This document shows positions 13,601 to 24,303 of a stretch of DNA of 64,000 nt, piece by piece (position 1 is the stretch's first letter; each line of letters starts with the position of its first letter). Source of the stretch: Aquila chrysaetos chrysaetos (lineage: Eukaryota; Chordata; Aves; Accipitriformes; Accipitridae); the NCBI RefSeq assembly GCF_900496995.4, contig NC_044022.1:16010938-16074937 (forward strand). Direction: 5' to 3'. The notes beneath the pieces are model-generated. The model saw only the letters and a list, made by a program, of their open reading frames with translations. It did not search any database and had not been told where the DNA came from. Both the position numbers and the translations under genes were made by a program.

Positions 13601-14230
13601 GCTCTCAAGGGGACGTAACCAGCGCAGGAGGAGGTGACATGTTGGTCAGTTAAAGAAACTTAACCGATGTGTCTGAGACGTTCTCGTGTATGTCTGTGTG
13701 TAGGGGAGGTGGTGGGAGGTGCCTCCTCCCGAGGTGTCCAGAGGGCTTCTGTAGGACAAGAGCTGGGCCCTTTCCTTACTCCACGGACGGAGCAGGGGAA
13801 GGGAACCATTCACTTGTGCCCGAGAAAAACATGCCGCTGTTGAACTACATTTTCTTGCCCCCATCAGCCCTTTGAAGGGAGTTTTTGGATGAAATGGGTG
13901 AATCACCAAGCATTGTGTCTCCAGCTGAGGGGTCTGGGGGACAGCGACAGCAGCAGGTCCAAACATGCACGGAAACACGCACGGTCCAAAACTGTTTCTC
14001 ATTCCCCGCTTCACGCTCATGTCGTGCCACCAGACCCAAACCTCTTCCCTCCAGCCCAGCTGCCACATGCCCAGGAGGCTGCAGGAGCAGCCCGCTCGGG
14101 GTGGTGGGAGATGCGGCCGCTTTTAGGGGGAAAATAATAATAATTAGGCTACAGCCCTTGGACTCTGCAAGGCGATGCAGTCAGAAATCTTTTCATGACT
14201 GTGACCGGAACTGGATATAAACTGTAGCTT

Positions 14231-14236
14231 AATAAA
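14231..14236 (+). promoter_or_regulatory. Candidate poly(A) signal for SESN3
   Basis: AATAAA occurs near the end of the AT-rich downstream segment, followed by TG/T-rich sequence and then the GC-rich block. It would give a 3' UTR of about 6 kb. Signals at 16135 and 17076 are alternatives. Confidence 0.3.
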
Positions 14237-14899
14237 ATAGGAATTTTGTAAACTTGAAATCTCTCGGTTTTACCCTTTTCTCCTTTTGCTGGAAAGCCAC
14301 ACGATGAATGTATATGCTTTATCTTTCTATCTGACATAACTGAAAATCAGACTGCCAACTCCTTGTTTTGTATTAGCCTTTTTTTTTTAAAAGAAAAGTT
14401 TGTGAGCAATATATGTAGCATGCTGTGAACGTCTGTTTTGATCTTTATAGTTACTCTTTAATCCATCAGTATTAACACCAGTTCTTTTTTGTGTTCCCCT
14501 TGGTACTTCGTATGCAGTGTAAGCAGAAGCTGTGATCGGCTTTGCAGTCCTGTGCCGTGTTACTGTAACTCCTTGATTTTTTTAGGAAGCACCTGACTGT
14601 GGGCCACCCTGGGGCAGGCAGCGTGCCCATACACGACTGCCACTTTTCGGTCTCTTGTACTATGTATAGTTTTAAGTAGAATAAGCTTTTTAACAGAATA
14701 TTGATGCGGTTTATGAGTCACGCAGGCTGCAAGTGTCTGGTGTGTGAGAGTCTTTGTATTTATAGTTGTTGGGGTTTGGTTTTTTGTTTTGTTGTTGTTT
14801 TTTTTTAATTCATAAAGTAGCAAACTTGATAAACATAGCCACTTTAAACTGCTCTTGCTAAACAGACCCTGCTGTAGATAAAATACCACTGTAGATACA

Positions 14900-15680
14900 G
14901 GGAGGTGCGCCGGCAAGACCTCTCTCGACCATGGGTGAGCTGAGCCCCTCTCTGCGAAAAGCACGGTCCGAGCCGCGCGGCCACCCTGCGTTTGGCTGCA
15001 TTTGGACCCAAACGCCGGGAAGGCCGGGGTCTGGCGTGTGTTCCAGCCCCCCGTGCCCGTAAGCCTGCCGCTGGCCGCCCGCCGCGGTCTGCTCGCTGGC
15101 GCGCGGCGGGGGGAACGTGAGCCTTGCTGGCGTGGCAGGGATGGACGGACCAGCCGCTGGACCGAAAACGCGGGCACGGTGTTTCTGCAGCCGAAAAGCT
15201 TCCAAGCCTCTCCGGAGTGCAAAAATTAGCCCTTGATTTGCCGTCTGCAGAGCCCAGCACGTCGGGGGTAAGAAGCGGCACCGGCTCCCCGTTGGCGGCT
15301 GGGGGTCTGAGCCCCCTTGCCCGCAGGCTGGGGCGGCGGGCAGGGCAGGGCAGCGCTGCGCCCCGGGGAATGGTGTTCCATTGCATCTCCCACCCTCCGG
15401 ACGGGGGGGGGTACGTTGTACCAGCCCCAGCCCGGCAGCCGGCAGCTTCTTGCCTTCTCCTGCCACGGCCGCGCGGATGTTTCGGGCTGGAGGATTAAAG
15501 ACGAAGCGCTGATCCTGCTGCTCCCTCGCACCGCCACGAAGCAGGGAAGCACGGTAGCGGGTCCCGCGGTCCCGGCAGCATCCCGCGGGCGGGTGGCACA
15601 TCACCTGTCCTGCCCCCCCCGGGCCACCGCCTGCCCTGAGCTCCCGGGTACGCCACGGGCTCCGTGCTTTCGCAGGAGGT
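14900..15680. promoter_or_regulatory. CpG-rich island with no recognised gene
   Basis: About 780 bases are CpG-dense (for example GCCGCCCGCCGCGG-like stretches near 15.07 kb) inside an otherwise AT-rich landscape. Long open frames exist on both strands, but they overlap in several frames and show no domain or splice-supported structure, as expected of stop-poor CpG DNA. It may be an orphan CpG island, perhaps a promoter for a non-coding transcript or an internal island of SESN3. Confidence 0.5.
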
Positions 15681-15740
15681 TTGCCTGCGGGGTGAGGCAG
15701 CTGCTAGGAGCTCACTGTGGGGTTTCCACAGCAGCTTTTA

Positions 15741-15936
15741 TCATTTATTTTTTTCTGTTGTTGCTGGTTGGGGGTTTTTTTCGTTGGTTTGGTTTTTTTG
15801 GTTTTTTTTGCAGAGGACAGACTGACCTAGTGGGATGGATTTTTTTTTTTTTTTTGTGTGTGACTTTTGTTAGTTTTTAAGTTACCCGACTTGAATTTAT
15901 CTGAACAGATGCAGAAGGAACTTTTTTTTTTTCGTG
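15741..15936. repeat. T/G-rich low-complexity segment
   Basis: T-rich runs (TTTTTTTTTTTTTTT at 15841 and a further run near 15921) are mixed with GGTTTTTT blocks. It immediately follows the CpG island. Confidence 0.7.
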
Positions 15937-16279
15937 AGTTAAGAGACAAAAACGCATTTTTAAACAAAGGAATCATGTATTAACATTTTAACAGCAATTC
16001 ATAAATCTGCACTTTTTATGAGGTTTTGAAAAATCTATTTATAGGTACGGAACAATGGGGTTTGTTTAAAACTGTATCGCATTTATACTTGCTGAAATTA
16101 CTTTCATTGTTATCAGTAGGAATTTCATTGGTTAAATAAAATGGATAAAACCTGTCTCCTGTTCGAGCCATCATTTGCCACGTGCTGGGGAACACATCTC
16201 TGGAGCAGAGCATCCTGAGTTTTGGGACGAGATCCAGCCCTGGAACTGTCCTACCCCTCCGTGCCCTTGTCCTGGTTTT

Positions 16280-16372
16280 TAATCTATGTATTATTTAATA
16301 TATAGATTATTTAATCTATGCATACATACATAGATACAGATAATAATTCTATTTAATCTATGTGAACATGGG
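16280..16372. repeat. AT-rich short repeat/palindrome cluster
   Basis: Imperfect copies of TTTAATCTATG alternate with their reverse complement around ATATAT, so the segment could form a hairpin. No function is inferred. Confidence 0.6.
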
Positions 16373-17075
16373 TCCTGAAAAATGTATAGTGCTTGCCAAA
16401 GGGGATGTCTTTTAAACAGGCATTTGTCAGTGATGAGGGATGGGGCGATGGGCATCATGATGTTCGCTTTTGATACAGGGCTTGTCACCTTCCCCTTAGG
16501 AATTTGTTTTGTGAAAGCCACAGGCAGTGGGATGCGCCAGGAGCTGCTCCCTCTTCCAGGGAGCCCTGGCTGAGCCCCAGAGCAGAAGCGGGTGAGAGCC
16601 ATAAAACCACGAAGGAGATGCGAAGGGGAGAGGAAATGTGTGCCGAGGGTGCTGGCGTGGGGCAATGCCAAGCTTATCTGGCAGCCAAATTGCCCCCAAG
16701 CCCCTGCGGTCTTGCCGCCTGCCCCATCCAGCCCCCAGGGAAGGGTGGCATAGCGCTGAGGGATCACCGAGGGGCTTTGTCCCGGGAGAGATGCTCATCT
16801 CCCCTCCAAAGAGACAAAACTAGTTAACACAAACCGCGGACCTGGGGTGTTTCGGGTGTATCTCGTCCTCCAGCTGCTGGATGCTCAGCTCACCTGACCT
16901 CACCTCGCCCTGTGATGGAAATAACCCCCCCAAAAACCCCTAAAAGCCCATTTCCAGTTCTGTTAGAGGTAGTGTGTGCCCCGAGAAGGGCTGTGACCGA
17001 GGGCTGCCGCAGCACAGCCGCTACCTACAGGCCTCTTCAGCTGGTTCAGCTTCATCCTGCCCTGAAAAATATCAC

Positions 17076-17081
17076 AATAAA
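17076..17081 (+). promoter_or_regulatory. Candidate distal poly(A) signal for SESN3
   Basis: AATAAA in the context CACAATAAAGAAAAG lies just before the GC-rich stretch at 17.35 kb. It would give a 3' UTR of about 8.9 kb. This is a candidate only. Confidence 0.25.
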
Positions 17082-17349
17082 GAAAAGTAGATCTGTAAAT
17101 ACCTAAAGTGCTTATTTATTTGCTTGGAGTGGAAGTTTCAAAATACTGAAAATATCATCTTGGGTGCAGGCAGAGCTTCCCGTCCCCTTACAGGTGCTGT
17201 GGCCGTCGCCTCTGGCACCGGTGCAGCTCCGGACTGGAGGGAGGGCGACCGTGTCACCAGCACCGTCCTGAAAAAGATGAACTTGCCGTATTCCTGAAAG
17301 CCAAAGGCTGCTGTGGCGTTCCTGCTTTACTTCCTAAAGGTCCCACAGA

Positions 17350-18060
17350 GCAGGTGAGCAGCAGGGCAGGTCGCTCGCCAGCAGCGAGCCCAGCCCTGAT
17401 TTTGGTCCCCGCACCTCCACCCAGCGCGAGGTGTGAGCGCTCGGAGCGGGGACCCAGCGCGGGCGGAGGACAGCCCCGCTCCCCGCCGGCCCCGGGCTCG
17501 CCCTGGACCCGGATTCACCTCTCCGGCCGGTCCCCCGCCAGGAAAGCCAAAGCCCAAAACATCTGTGCGTGTCGGCGATTCCCCAGACCTTCGCCTTGGC
17601 CGCCCTCCCCGGGCCGCTCTGGCTGAGCTGCCGTCTGGCCGCACGCCCGCTGCCTCCCGCTCCCGCACGGCTCACCTTAACTCAGTCTATACTAATTTCT
17701 AACAGTCGTACAGTCCTAAATTTTCCAAAATCTTCTACGCCCAGCCCGGGTCCGGAGAAACCCAGAGACCGAAGGGCGGTGGCGGACGAGGGACCGTGTC
17801 ACGGGGATGCTCGTGTGCCCACGGGACAGCGTCCCTGCACCCCACGGGTGACCCCCGTGGGGTTCTCCCCCGGGATCCGGGGAAGGGCCGTCCCCGGGGT
17901 AAGGGTGGGCGGCATGTCCCTGGGGACACCCAGCTGGGCCGACCCCGAGCCCCGCCACGTCCCTCCTCAGCCTCATGGAGCACGGGGAGACCGGCGGCGG
18001 CGGGGAGCTCGGCCACCCCCAGCCTCCCGGACGGAGCCGGGCAGCCGTGGGCAGCGGCAG
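17350..18060. promoter_or_regulatory. Second GC/CpG-rich intergenic island
   Basis: A GC-rich stretch leads directly into the 24-bp minisatellite. There are many overlapping open frames on both strands but no credible gene among them. It could be a CpG island or subtelomere-like GC-rich DNA, and no transcript can be deduced. Confidence 0.4.
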
Positions 18061-18318
18061 GGTGGCCGGCAGCGGCGGACACCGGGTGGCCAGCAGCGGC
18101 GGAGACCGGGTGGCCAGCAGCAGCGGAGACGAGGTGGCCAGCAGCGGCGGACACCGGGTGGCCAGCAGCGGCGGAGACCGGGTGGCCAGCAGTAGCGGAG
18201 ACCAGGTGGCCAGCAGCGGCGGAGACCGGGTGGCCAGCAGTAGCGGAGACCAGGTGGCCAGCAGCGGCAGGGTGGCCAGCAGCGGCGGACACCGGTTGGC
18301 CAGCAGCGGCGGAGACTG
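18061..18318. repeat. 24-bp GC-rich minisatellite, about 10.7 copies
   Basis: The unit is close to GGTGGCCAGCAGCGGCGGAG + ACCG. I count ten full or near-full units and one shortened unit near 18256-18272. Variants differ at the GGC/AGT/AGC triplet and at the last bases (ACCG, ACCA, ACGA). Because 24 is a multiple of three and the unit has no stop in most frames, it produces 8-residue periodic frames on both strands (for example VASSGGDR), which are not genes. Confidence 0.95.
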
Positions 18319-20504
18319 GGTGCCCGCTCGTGGCTCAAGCAAGCCCACATCCGTAGGGTTGGATTTCGGCTTGTACCGGGGTCTCCTTGGCCTCTTCCCA
18401 GCGTCGCCTCGGGGCCTCCTCGTGCCGTGGCGCGGGGAAGAAGTGGTCTGCATTAATTGCTGCTGAAGTGCAGCCACCAGCACGTGGCTTGATTTCAATG
18501 CTGCACGCTAAATTAGCCCAAATTATAGGCCACGTGGGAGCACGCAAACTCCCCCCCACTAACTTTTAATTTGATCGTGACAGAGCAATCTGGTGAGGCA
18601 CCTGGACGGGAGAGCAGAGGCTCTACAAATCCAAGCTAGAATTATAGAAGTTATAAATAACATCACTCATCATGCTAATGAGCTCATGTAAATATCATTG
18701 ATTTTTTGTAAGCTTTTCAATGTATAACAGAAGATAATCACTGGATCTGTATTTCCTGCTAAATTAAGACCTACCTTCTGCATCCTCCACATGTGCTTTT
18801 TGTTCTCGGGCTTCCTTCTGGCCCTTGGAGCAAAACTTGAACATTTCCGACCCGCAGGAAAGTGCTTTTGCAGAAGGGAAGCCCCCCTGCTCCTCCTGCC
18901 TGGGGCTGGTGTTCAGACTCTCAACACGTCCAGGGAACAAAATGTTGCCAAAAACTGGCTACAGACAATACAACAGAACCCGAAGTGGTTTAGCAGTCAT
19001 GACCTGCAACATTCAGGGTTGACTAGCCCAGGAATGAGTTCCCCGGCAGTTTGCTGCTGCAGCGTGCGACCCCACAAAAGCGGGTTTAGCTTCGGCCCGG
19101 ACCACCTCTCCCACGTTCTCCTCGTGGTCTGGTGTCTCTCGTGATGCACTGAAGGCACCAGGAGGAGGAGAGCTGGGCTGGGGAGATGCTGCTGCCTGAA
19201 TACAGACTTTCAATTTGTCTTGCTAAATTACCCAGCTAATCTCTCTTGGCTTCCTCTGCAACCGGTGGAGAGATGGAGAGACTCCACCAGAGGGTGACAT
19301 CTGCCCTGAATCATCTCCTGGGGGAGTCCGATCCGCCTCCACTCCCTGCACGTCAGGGGAAGCACGGTCGGGTTGCAGCGTTCGGCTCGCAGAAGATTAA
19401 ACTCCGGCTCACATCTGCAATACAGCACAGTGATACTGAAAGGATCAGCTGAAAACATTTTTTATTGGATTTAAGCCAACCCCTGGGTTTTTTTCTTTCA
19501 GTTTTCCTGCTGAAAAAGAAAAACGAAACAAGAAAAATGCAATTTTTGCAAAAAACAGGAACAGAAGCAGCTCAGCTGGAGGCATCCTTACTAGCTCTAA
19601 TTAGTAGACCCAAGTGCAAATCCCCACCACCGCAGAGGTCCAGAACCTCAGTGCTGTGTCCCCGGGAGTCCCAGCAGTGCTGTCAGGGCATGGTGTGGGA
19701 ATGTGCTCGGTGCTGAGCACCTGCATCTGCTCACAGCTGGCAACGGGTGATGGAGAAAGTGTAAGACTGGGAATACTCTCCTGAAAGAAATAAAGGACAG
19801 GTACCACGTTCCCAGACATATCCCACTTCACCAAACCTCCCTCTGATTGGGCTTGGGGTGATGATCTGTGGCATTGCAGGATCGGGGGATGGACAAAACT
19901 ATCCTCCATCCCCAGAGCCCCAGTGCCTGTTCCCTAGTCCTTGATGACACCCAGCATCTGAGTTCTCACCTTTTCTCCTTAACTGGTGGGATAATGAGCC
20001 TCAGAGATCATTTGCACCTCTCTGACACCAGGATGCTAATTGTTACCATTCAAACCTCTTCTGCAGCTACTGGGCTCCGTGGTCTCACAGATCCTTGAGA
20101 AGGCAGTCCCTTCGCTCCACATCAAATAACTCATCTTGGTTTTGCAGAGTGCAGTGTTTTTTTGAAGTGCAGGCTATCACCCACAGTGCAAAGGTGTACA
20201 GTTACACCCCGCAGATGCCTGAGGGTGAAGGGTGCACTCAGCCACCCCACAAATACGCATGTTTTCCGTGAACTCAAAAAATTGTGGGCCAAGTTTTTGG
20301 GGGGATGGGATCACTCCACACAGGTCAGGCCAACTCGTAGGGTTTGAGGCGCACGTGGTGTTAATCCCGTCTGTTGCAGTGGGACCACACACAAATCCCA
20401 ACCACTGCCCAAATGTGGCTGCCAGCACTGGGGGTCATTTCCAGCAGCACTTGGGAGGCATCAGCCCCTGGTATCATTCCTACCCACATGGAAGGACTTG
20501 GTGA
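18319..20504. other. Intergenic, no gene seen
   Basis: This lies between the minisatellite and the solo LTR. It holds an AT-rich block at 18620-18775 containing ATGCTAAT and several TAAT cores, which could be a conserved non-coding element. The rest is unremarkable, and I see no exon structure. Confidence 0.5.
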
Positions 20505-21613
20505 CCCAATGTGATGGGTTGACCCTGGCTGGTTGCCAGGTGCCCACCAAAGCCGTTCTATCACTCCCCCTCCTCAGCTGGACAGGGGAGAGAAAATATA
20601 ACAAAGAGCTTGTGGGTCGAGATAAGGACAGGAGAGATCACTCACCAATTACCGTCACGGGCAAAACAGACTCAACTTGGGGAAAATTAACTCACTTTAT
20701 TACAAATCAACCAGAGCAGGGTAATGAGAAATAAAACTAAATCTCAGAACACCTTCCCTCCACCCCTCCCTTCTTCCCGGGCACAACTTCACTCCTGGAT
20801 TCTCTACCACCCCCCCCCAGCGGCACAGGGGGATGGGGATGGCGTTTACGGTCAGTTCATCACACGTTATTTCTGCTGCTTCATCCTCCTCAGGGGGAGG
20901 ACTCATCACACTCTTCCCTGCTCCAGCGTGGGGTCCCACCCACGGGAGACAGTCCTCCACAAACTTCTCCAGCGTGGGTCCCTTCCCCGGGCTGCAGTCC
21001 TTCAGGAGCACAGACTGCTCCAGCGTGGGTCCCACACGGGGTCACAAGTCCTGCCAGCAAACCTGCTCCAGCCTGGGCTCCTCTCTCCACGGGACCACAG
21101 GTCCTGCCAGGAGCCTGCTCCAGCGCGGGCTTCCCACAGGGTCCCAGCCTCCTTCGGGAACCCACCTGCTCTGGCGTGGGGTCCTCCCCGGGCTGCAGGT
21201 GGAGATCTGCCCCCCCGTGGACCTCCCTGGGCTGCAGGGGGACAGCCTGCCTCCCCATGGTCTTCCCCACGGGCTGCAGGGGAATCTCTGCTCCGGCGCC
21301 TGGAGCATCTCCTCCCCTCCTTCTGCACTGACCTGGGGGGCTGCAGGGCTGGGGCTCTCACATCTTCTCACTCCTCTCTCCAGCTGCCGTTTCCATCTGT
21401 CCCAACTTTTTTTCCTTCTTAAAAATGTTATCACAGAGGCGTTACCACTATCGCTGATGGGCTCGGCCTTGGCCAGCAGCAGGTCCGTCTCAGAGCCGGC
21501 TGGTATTGGATCTGTCTGACACAGGGGAAGCTTCCAGCAGCTTCTTACAGAAGCCACCCCTGTAACCCCCCCCCCGCTACCAAAACCTTGCCACACAAAG
21601 CCAATACACCCAA
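20505..21613 (-). mobile_element. Solo LTR, family A copy 1, with perfect 5-bp target duplication
   Basis: The element spans 20510-21608 and runs from TGTGATGGGTTGACCC to CAAAGCCAATACA on the plus strand, so it has TG...CA ends. CCCAA occurs at both 20505-20509 and 21609-21613, a 5-bp target duplication as made by ERVL/ERV3-type integrases. There is no internal retroviral sequence. The inside is a GC-rich tandem array of 45-52 bp units containing CTGGAGCAG (reverse strand). A TTTATT at 20696-20701 gives AATAAA on the minus strand, supporting minus orientation. Long open frames inside it are repeat artefacts. Confidence 0.92.
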
Positions 21614-22010
21614 GAGCCTTCCAAGGGGCTATGGGAAAGACCATCCCAGCTGTACAATCACCTGGGTGACCCACGTCAATGGACACCTCAAAGGTCTCCA
21701 TGGATGGGACAAGCCCCATCAGCCACCAACCCCAAGTAAGCTTCCTTGGCCCCAGCTTTAGGCATCCAGCTGAGATGCCCAGGTGAAAGCCTAGTGAGAT
21801 ATTTATACTGAATGGAGGGAGCCCAGTGCCTGCAGATTTTAAATGCCCACACTTGGGTGGCATAAATCCAGACAGCGATGTCTCCCTGACTCTATCGTAT
21901 CATCCCTCTGGAGCTGCTCCACTCTTCTCAGCAGCTTGTTGGTGTCAGGACCAAGCAGAGACCACTTCTCAGCCATTACTGTTCACTAGTTAGTTACAGG
22001 CCACTTGGTG

Positions 22011-22300
22011 TCATAGAATCATAGAATAGTTTGGTTGGAAGGGACCTTTAAAGGTCATCTGGTCCAACCCCCCTGCAATGAGCAGGGACACCTTCAACTA
22101 GATCAGGTTGCTCAGAGCCCTGTCCAGCCTGACCTTGAATGTTTGCAGGGATGCGGCATCTACCACCTCTCTGGGCAACCTATGCCAGCGTGTAAAACAT
22201 GCTCATCGTAAAAAATGTCTTCCTTAAATCTAGTCTGAAGCATCCCCTCCATCTGCTGCTCTTCTCCCACCAGTGAGGAGCTCCCATGGTTCCTCCCCTG
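22011..22300 (-). mobile_element. CR1 LINE 3' fragment
   Basis: It begins TCATAGAATCATAGAAT, the reverse complement of the CR1 3' terminal octamer repeats, followed by GGTTGGAAGGGACC, the standard avian CR1 3' end. The far end fades near 22300. The element is truncated and non-coding. Confidence 0.93.
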
Positions 22301-23544
22301 CCCACTAGCATCATCCTGCCCGCCTGCTGCATCTCCTGGCTTTGGTCCATAACCATCTTCTACCAGCAGACATTGGGAGGTTTGGCAAAATCCACAATGT
22401 CACAGCAGTAAATGTGCAGTGACATCTGCTCCAAATGTCCGTTCTCCACCATATTAAATTAGTTTAAAACATCAAGATATTAATAAAGATGATACTGCAG
22501 AGGAATTTGAAGCCACTGCTTCAGCTTTGCAGGCAACTTTGCTGCTAGCTCAGCGGAAAATGGCTTCTACCTCTCAGGAATACAGTCACAATTTCAGTAT
22601 TTTTGGAAAGGAAACAAGGTTTTTTCACCCTTACAAATGGGAGAAAATGAGACATAAGCTAAGATGGGCCATGGCTGTAAGGGCACTCCTGTGAGATGGA
22701 GACAGTCACATTCACATGCCAGGCCTGGCTTTAGGCAGGAGTGGGTGCTGAATATCCACATCCAAACCTCCAATCCAGACTCTGGGCTGCTCTTGGATGA
22801 TTCTGGTCCTTGTCCTAGCCTGGGCCTGAAAAATCTTTTCCACTGAATATGGCAAATTGCCATGAAAAGAACCCTATTTGATAAATCACCCTGTTCTGAC
22901 AGGATATATTTCCCTGGAGATTTTCCAACCAGCTGTAACACTAACACCACTGAAAAGTCTGTAGGCCTTTCTGCTTGGCTGGAAACACCAGTTCTGTGGA
23001 AATCAATGGCAGATGTTACCCAGTGTGAGATCCATTCCCAAATCGAAGTAAATCCAACAGCCTGGGAGACCATGCAGCGAAGAGAAATCGTCCCATGTCA
23101 AACCCATGGGATTGCAATCTTGCTAACGCGCACACCCCAGACACACCTCATGCTCCTTGCTCCCAGGCAATCCTTCCTAGCCAAACGAGTTACACTGGTA
23201 TTTATTTTCCAATACCTTTTCCATTTTCTGGCACTGACTACGCTGGAGAGATAACCTGTGAACAAGCATGGCTCGGTTCCCTGCCAAACTGGAGCAGCTC
23301 CCTGGCCAGAGGGAGGTACGGAGCTGGTGACGGAGCTCCACGCAGAGCTGAGCAGCTCCAAAACACGCAGTGGCAGCAGAGGTGTGACCCAGAGGACCTG
23401 AGCCCAGGGCTGTGACCGAGGGGCCATGCTGCTGGGGTTGCTGAGTCCCTCTGCCCTTACCAGTGACCAGCCCCAGGATGAATGCAGCAGGCACAAGGGT
23501 CACCTCGAGGTGCACAGAGACCCCTGTGTCGAAGCGTTGGGTGA

Positions 23545-23720
23545 CCTGGTTGAGGCAGGGCCATCTTTCACTAGGTCAGCTTGCTCAAAGCCCTGTCCAA
23601 CCTGACCTCAACCACTTCCAATGACGGGGCATCCACAACTTCTCTGGGCAACCTGTTCCAGTGTCTTACCAGTTCCTGCAGACCTGAGAGGAACGCAGAC
23701 TCCACTGGAGGGCTTCATCT
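23545..23720 (-). mobile_element. CR1 LINE fragment lacking its 3' tail
   Basis: GGTCAGCTTGCTCAAAGCCC through TCTGGGCAACCTGTTCCAGT parallels the body of the CR1 copy at 22.1 kb, in the same orientation. It is older or more degraded, with no terminal octamers. Confidence 0.8.
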
Positions 23721-24297
23721 GCCCAAAGAGAGGTACCCACAAAACGCAGGTGTCAACGTCTGGCTTACTCATCCCAGGACTTCTATACTGTCAGTGGAGG
23801 AAAATGGCCACTTTTAGGGACTGCTTGTTCTCCTTCTCAAGAAGTTGTGATAAAACCGGTCAAGCGAATGGCATTGCACAAGAGGGAGTTTCTCCCTGTC
23901 AGCTGCGAAGAATCATCCTGCTGTGATGTGATTTTTCTGTATCACAGAATCTGTATCTGGCCATTGTGCTGCACCTGAGCTGCATCTCACTGCATCTCAC
24001 AAGAATAAAACATTCCCTCTCTCTTCTGGCACACACAGAGCTAAATTCACTGCCTGCAACCCCCCAGCTTCTACCTACATATTCTGCACCTTAATGAATT
24101 GACTCTTTTAAAGTGCTTTGAGAGAGGAAAGGTGTTTTAAAAGCACAAAAGGGCCATTAATATCAGACGTCAAGCCATAACAAAGACCAACTGTGCTGCT
24201 GGTGCTGTCTTGATTAGTCAAGGCACCCCGGGGTTGCATTATCCCGTTTGCAACTGTGACAGAAACGTGATACCAGCCCCTCTTTGGAAAAGTAACT

Positions 24298-24303
24298 TTT
24301 ATT
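24298..24303 (-). promoter_or_regulatory. ENDOD1: Candidate poly(A) signal of ENDOD1
   Basis: TTTATT on the plus strand is AATAAA on the minus strand. It is the first such hexamer I find downstream of the ENDOD1 stop and would give a 3' UTR of about 3.6 kb, in keeping with the long 3' UTR known for this gene. Confidence 0.35.

Larger units (their letters stand above)
8201..17100 (+). other. SESN3: Probable long 3' UTR of SESN3 and its downstream flank
   Basis: No supported coding sequence occurs here. The DNA to about 14.4 kb is AT-rich with T-tracts (10634-10656) and many ATTTA-like stretches, as in long 3' UTRs; SESN3 transcripts are known to have very long 3' UTRs. AATAAA signals occur at 14231-14236, 16135-16140 and 17076-17081. 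A GC-rich block at 14.9-15.7 kb interrupts the AT-rich sequence, so the transcript could end before it. The exact end cannot be set from sequence alone. Confidence 0.4.
21614..24297. other. Intergenic between SESN3 and ENDOD1
   Basis: Apart from the two CR1 fragments I see no gene or exon. Open frames here lack splice-supported borders or any recognisable domain. Confidence 0.5.

Noticed and set aside
14560-15880. Several 108- to 248-residue frames on both strands
   Set aside because: Overlapping frames in CpG-dense DNA, no recognisable domain, no consistent start context.
17569-18498. 208- to 260-residue open frames with 8-residue repeats
   Set aside because: Produced by the 24-bp minisatellite, which has no stops in most frames on either strand; no splice-supported or domain-bearing gene.
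20724-21863. Long open frames of 119-273 codons on both strands
   Set aside because: They lie inside or across the solo LTR and follow its 45-52 bp GC-rich tandem units; the mirrored LTR at 51-52.2 kb gives the same peptides. No retroviral protein motif is present.
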